This document shows, in pieces, positions 60,748-64,000 of a stretch of 64,000 nt of DNA. Origin of the DNA: Actinomadura spongiicola. GTDB lineage: Bacteria > Actinomycetota > Actinomycetes > Streptosporangiales > Streptosporangiaceae. The translations under genes were made by a program, and so were the position numbers. Every line of letters starts with the position of its first letter. Position 1 is the first letter of the stretch. The notes below the pieces were generated by a model. It saw only the letters and a program-made list of their open reading frames with translations, was not told the DNA's origin and ran no database searches. Location of the stretch: contig NZ_QVNQ01000001.1 in assembly GCF_003432485.1 (NCBI RefSeq), positions 558,001 to 622,000 on the forward strand, given 5' to 3'.

Positions 60748-61173
60748 ATGCCCGACCTGCTCGGTATCAACCATCTGACGCTGTCCACGACCGACCTGGA
60801 CCGTCTCGTCACGTACTACACGGAATTGCTCGGAGCGCGGCTGGCATTCGAGCGCGCCGCCACCGCTTCTGATCCTCGAATCGCCGTCGTCGACGTCGGC
60901 GGAGACGACCATCTGATGATCGTCGAAACCGCCACCGCCCCCACCCCAGGTCTCGACCCGCTGAGCCGGGCGGGCTGGGGCCTGCGCGTCGCAACGCACG
61001 CGCAACTGTGCGAGGTGCGCGAACGACTCCTGGCCGCCGGGTCCCCGGTTGGAGAGATCGAGACACTGCCCACGCAGTGGACGATGACGGCTTACGACCC
61101 CGATGGGCGCCCCGTGGACATCCGCGCCCATCGCCCCCGCACCGCAAGCCGCCACCAATCACCAACGCCCTAA
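60748..61173 (+). CDS. VOC-superfamily protein (glyoxalase/dioxygenase-like)
   Basis: 141 aa from ATG 60748; a TTG two codons earlier is also open. GINHLTLSTTDLDRLVTYYTELLGARLAFE, LMIVETATAP and AYDPDGRPVDIRAHRP are the VOC beta-alpha-beta-beta-beta units. Metal ligands plausible (His in INHL, Glu in IVET, Asp near C-terminus). A -10-like TAGAGT at 60733-60738 suggests a near-leaderless mRNA of its own although it is 12 bp after the HxlR gene. Confidence 0.83.
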   Translation: MPDLLGINHLTLSTTDLDRLVTYYTELLGARLAFERAATASDPRIAVVDVGGDDHLMIVETATAPTPGLDPLSRAGWGLRVATHAQLCEVRERLLAAGSPVGEIETLPTQWTMTAYDPDGRPVDIRAHRPRTASRHQSPTP

Positions 61174-61182
61174 CGTGGAGTC

Positions 61183-62052
61183 TCAGGGACGGGCGAGTGC
61201 GGCGATGACCTCCTCCCACACCCGGGGCGGCAATTCCTGGCCCGTGCCCGGCAACCGGATCAGCTCGGCGCCGGGGATCTCCCGGGCCAGCGCCTCGCCG
61301 TTGCCGATGGGGAAGAACGGGTCGTCCTCGCCGTGGATCACCACGGTCGGCGCGCTGATCTCACCCAGCCGCTCGCGCCAGCGGTCACCGGAGTCCATCG
61401 CCGCGAACGCGGTCCCGATCTGGTTCGAGCGGTGCACGGCCGCGGGGTCAGCGCCGTCCGGCACCACCGCGCGGTCGAAGATCCGACCTGCCCGTTCCCG
61501 CACCGCGGCCTCGTCGAACCCTGCCCGCCCGGCCATGTGCCGCGCGCTCTCCGCCATGGCCGCCACCACCGAAGCGCGGTCGGCCCAGTCCGGCTGCGGC
61601 GCCGAAAAGATGAACTTCATCAGCTCCGGATCATGCTCCGGGAGGTCGGCGTCCGCCGGGCCCGGCGCGGTCGGCCGGGTCGCGATCAGGGTGAGCGCGG
61701 AAACCCGGTCGGGGTGGTCGAGCGCCAGCAGTTGCGCGATCCACCCGCCGACCCCGAAGCCCGCCACATGCGCGCGGGGCAACCCGAGCGCCGCCAGCAA
61801 CTCGGCCGCGTCGGTGACCAGGTCGCGCAGGGTGTAGCCGGGGTTGTCCGGGTCGACGACGGTGGACCGTCCGGTGTCGCGCAGGTCGTACCGGACGACC
61901 CGACGCGGTCTCCGGGTCAGCCGCTCGCACACCTCGTCCGGCCAGGTCAGCAACGTGTTGCCAATCAGCAACACGGGCGGCGCAGCCGATTCGCCGAAGG
62001 TCTGCACACACAGTTCCACACCGTTCACCGGCACCAGGCGCTCGTCATCCAC
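61183..62052 (-). CDS. Alpha/beta-hydrolase-fold protein lacking catalytic Ser and His
   Basis: 289 aa from GTG 62052, behind GAGGAAGCGAAC. The fold is clear (VVRYDLRDTGRSTVVDPDNPGYT; LLALDHPDRVSALTLIATRP). The nucleophile elbow GxSxGG reads GFGVGG, so Ser is replaced by Gly; the acid Asp in HGEDDPFFP is kept; the C-terminal GxGH of the family reads GTGQELPP, so the His is replaced by Gln. It cannot use the normal mechanism. Possibly a binding protein, a cofactor-free oxygenase-type relative, or an inactive copy. Reading frame is intact. Confidence 0.8.
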   Translation of the reverse strand: MDDERLVPVNGVELCVQTFGESAAPPVLLIGNTLLTWPDEVCERLTRRPRRVVRYDLRDTGRSTVVDPDNPGYTLRDLVTDAAELLAALGLPRAHVAGFGVGGWIAQLLALDHPDRVSALTLIATRPTAPGPADADLPEHDPELMKFIFSAPQPDWADRASVVAAMAESARHMAGRAGFDEAAVRERAGRIFDRAVVPDGADPAAVHRSNQIGTAFAAMDSGDRWRERLGEISAPTVVIHGEDDPFFPIGNGEALAREIPGAELIRLPGTGQELPPRVWEEVIAALARP

Positions 62053-62502
62053 GTTCGCTTCCTCCTCGTCAGAGGCCCCAGTAGTCCTCGATCTGCTGAC
62101 CCGAACGCGAACGAAAACTCATCGCGCCCGACCCGAACACCACTGGACACTGTTGGGCATTGGCCTCACCACGCCCCAGCAGAGGACACGTCTTGGTGAT
62201 GGTCGTCCTGCACGATGGCTACGGACTCTTCCTCGCTGTCGCTGAGGAGAGAGTCGTCTCGATGTTGTGAGCTCCATAACGCGATCGAATGCGGATACCT
62301 GGAGGACACATCGCCATCCGTGCCGGCCTGCGTCCCGGCTCCACCAGGGACGATTGCTACCGCAGGGTGTCAGGTTCTCTACCGCGCACCGGCGCCCGGT
62401 TCCTCACGGCGAACCTGTGTCGGTCGCGTCCGTCACCCGTAGTTATCCACAAGTGGACGGTGTGACCTTGGGATTCGCGCGTCTGCCGGTATCGTCTGGT
62501 CG
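62053..62502. other. Gap without a gene
   Basis: 450 bases before the methyltransferase gene. I find no coding region with recognisable content. Near its end a -35-like TTGGGA (62469-62474) and -10-like TATCGT (62490-62495) precede the GTG at 62503 by 7 bases, so the next gene is probably leaderless. Confidence 0.4.
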
Positions 62503-64000
62503 GTGGTCACTCAGGCGCTGTTCGATGTCGATGAGGCTTCACCTCCAGTGGCGTTGCAGGAGGCCGTGCGGCATGGTGAGATTTTCACCCGCCGCTGGGT
62601 CGTCGAACTGATCCTCGACGTTGTGGGCTACACCGCTGATCGTGACCTCGCGGGCCTGCGGCTCGTCGAACCGGCGTGCGGGCAGGGTGCCTTCCTCGGC
62701 CCGATCGTGGAGCGGTTGAGCAGGTCGTGCCGCGCTCATGGACGCTCGCTCGCGGATGCCGCTGAGTCGATCGGGGCTTTGGATCTACTCGGCGGCAACG
62801 TCGAGCTGGCACGAGCGCTCGTCCGCGACCGGCTCCTAGCCGATGGTTGGGAAGACGCCGAGGTCGACACCGTGGTACAAGACTGGGTGCGCCAGGGGGA
62901 TTACCTCCTTACCGCTGACGGAACGGCTGGAGCCGACTTCGTCGTCGGCAATCCTCCGTACATCCGGCTTGAGGACGTACCGGACGGACGTATGGCGGCC
63001 TATCGGTCAGCCTGCCCGACGATGGGCGGCCGGGCCGACATCTACGTGGGCTTCTACGAGATCGGTCTCCGCAGTTTGAAGCCAGGGGGCAAACTCGGTT
63101 TCATCTGCGCCGATCGCTGGATGCGCAACCAGTACGGACGACGTCTCCGGCAGATGGTGACACAGCGTTACAGCATGGATCTCGTCCTCGTGATGCACGA
63201 TGTGGACGCGTTCCATGACCAGGTTTCCGCCTATCCAGCCATCACCGTCATCCGCAACGGTGCACAGGGCCCCGCCATCGCCGCCGACAGCGACCGCGAG
63301 TTTGGACACGTCCAGGCACAGGACTTCCTCCGATGGGTCGCCGATCCGAGACAACGAACCATCGATGCGACGTCCTTTCATGCTGTGCGTCTACCGCATT
63401 GGTTTCCGGGCGAGGACTCTTGGCCCGCTGCTTCTCCTGCACGCTTGGCCGTGCTGGAAGACCTGAGCGACCGGTTCCGTCTCCTCGAGGACGAGACCAC
63501 GGGCACACGTGTCGGTATCGGCGTCGCGACGGGTGCGGACAAGGTTTTCATCACCGAACAACCTGACCTGGTGGAAGAAGACCGGCTGCTTCCGCTCGCG
63601 ATGGTCCGCGACACGACGTCGGGTCATCTTCTCTGGAGCGGCCAGTACCTGGTCAATCCGTGGAACAATGCGGGTGGCCTGGTCGATCTGGCGGACTATC
63701 CTCGACTACGCGCGTATCTCACACGCAACAGGGCCACGCTACAAAAGCGTCATATTGCGATCAAACAGCCGGAACGTTGGTACAAGACGATAGACAAGGT
63801 CGACCCTCGGCTGAACACACGCCCCAAACTTCTGGTCCCGGACATGAAGCAGGTCATTCACCCGGTGCTGGACGAAGGCGGCCTGTACCCTCATCACAAT
63901 CTGTACTTCGTTGTCTCCGATGTATGGGATCTGAGAGTGCTCGGTGGCCTGCTGCTCTCCAGAGTCGCTGAGGCGTTTGTGGAGGCGTACGCCGTCAAGA
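62503..64000 (+). CDS. Eco57I/TaqI-type N6-adenine DNA methyltransferase, 5' part
   Basis: 499 codons up to the window edge, no stop. Domains: SAM site LVEPACGQGAFLGPIVERL (about 55-70), adenine-methyltransferase motif IV FVVGNPPYIRLEDV (NPPY) near 145-160, GGRADIYVGFYEIGLRSLKPGGKLGFICADRWM, then a TaqI-like recognition part (VGIGVATGADKVFI; WYKTIDKV; LLVPDM; HHNLYFVV). This is the build of type IIG or BREX/Pgl-type enzymes; the end of the gene lies outside the window. Start GTG at 62503 is preceded by a -10-like TATCGT; no ribosome site. Confidence 0.85.
   Translation, partial: MVTQALFDVDEASPPVALQEAVRHGEIFTRRWVVELILDVVGYTADRDLAGLRLVEPACGQGAFLGPIVERLSRSCRAHGRSLADAAESIGALDLLGGNVELARALVRDRLLADGWEDAEVDTVVQDWVRQGDYLLTADGTAGADFVVGNPPYIRLEDVPDGRMAAYRSACPTMGGRADIYVGFYEIGLRSLKPGGKLGFICADRWMRNQYGRRLRQMVTQRYSMDLVLVMHDVDAFHDQVSAYPAITVIRNGAQGPAIAADSDREFGHVQAQDFLRWVADPRQRTIDATSFHAVRLPHWFPGEDSWPAASPARLAVLEDLSDRFRLLEDETTGTRVGIGVATGADKVFITEQPDLVEEDRLLPLAMVRDTTSGHLLWSGQYLVNPWNNAGGLVDLADYPRLRAYLTRNRATLQKRHIAIKQPERWYKTIDKVDPRLNTRPKLLVPDMKQVIHPVLDEGGLYPHHNLYFVVSDVWDLRVLGGLLLSRVAEAFVEAYAVK

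Noticed and set aside
62215..62442. 75-codon frame before the methyltransferase gene
   Set aside because: Composition is atypical and there is no start signal or family motif.
1..64000. tRNA, rRNA, CRISPR array, integrase, transposase or attachment site
   Set aside because: I looked for CCA-ended cloverleaf sequence, regularly spaced repeats and DDE or tyrosine-recombinase motifs and saw none I could defend by eye.

Overview
The window is GC-rich, tightly packed actinomycete DNA. GTG and TTG starts are frequent, stop and start codons often overlap, and the regulators are of actinobacterial type (LuxR-type large ATPases, TetR, HxlR, PaaX). A CU044_5270-type sigma-associated remnant, a DUF6928 remnant, a B12 riboswitch ahead of nrdAB and a Nur box ahead of an Fe/Mn superoxide dismutase all suggest a Streptosporangiales or Thermomonosporaceae (Actinomadura-like) chromosome; the genus is inference. 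I see no rRNA, tRNA, CRISPR array, integrase or intact insertion sequence.

Layout. 1-4.0 kb: D-amino-acid catabolism (deaminase tail, N-acyl-D-amino-acid deacylase, GntP/DsdX-like permease, TetR). 4.0-4.6 kb: a tandem 105-bp repeat. 4.6-8.8 kb: two acyl-CoA synthetases with a GAF-LuxR regulator. 9.1-13.8 kb: exported serine hydrolase, acetyltransferase, and an MMPL exporter with its TetR. 13.9-16.8 kb: a monooxygenase/truncated-haemoglobin fusion and a copper group (YcnI, CopC, membrane protein). 16.9-20.5 kb: class I ribonucleotide reductase nrdAB behind paired NrdR boxes and a cobalamin riboswitch. 20.5-27.1 kb: GT87 glycosyltransferase, a decayed sigma-factor locus, MFS exporter, quinone oxidoreductase with MerR, O-methyltransferase. 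27.1-29.4 kb: a DUF262/HNH (GmrSD-like) protein.

29.7-39.5 kb is the most interesting part. A superoxide dismutase under a perfect Nur (nickel) box is followed by larE-larB-larB-larC for the nickel-pincer nucleotide cofactor. Facing it is a four-gene operon, each gene overlapping the next by 4 bp: fatty acyl reductase/HAD fusion, zinc alcohol dehydrogenase, LarA-like protein and PlsC-type acyltransferase. I read this as a possible nickel-dependent lipid pathway of unknown product. The two LarB copies have lost complementary motifs, as if they form one mixed active site.

39.6-47 kb: a double-module sensor kinase, a large LuxR ATPase, a response regulator, and a TetR with a membrane exporter and a clear operator. 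47-52.6 kb: a second PlsC, PaaX regulator, AidB-like acyl-CoA dehydrogenase, cytochrome P450 and a D-2-hydroxyacid dehydrogenase. 52.9-62 kb: small accessory genes, including a secreted calcium-repeat protein, an HxlR regulator with a repeated operator-like site, a chitinase, NmrA/AraC and oxidoreductase/HxlR divergent pairs, and an alpha/beta-hydrolase that has lost its catalytic residues. The right edge cuts an Eco57I/TaqI-type adenine methyltransferase.
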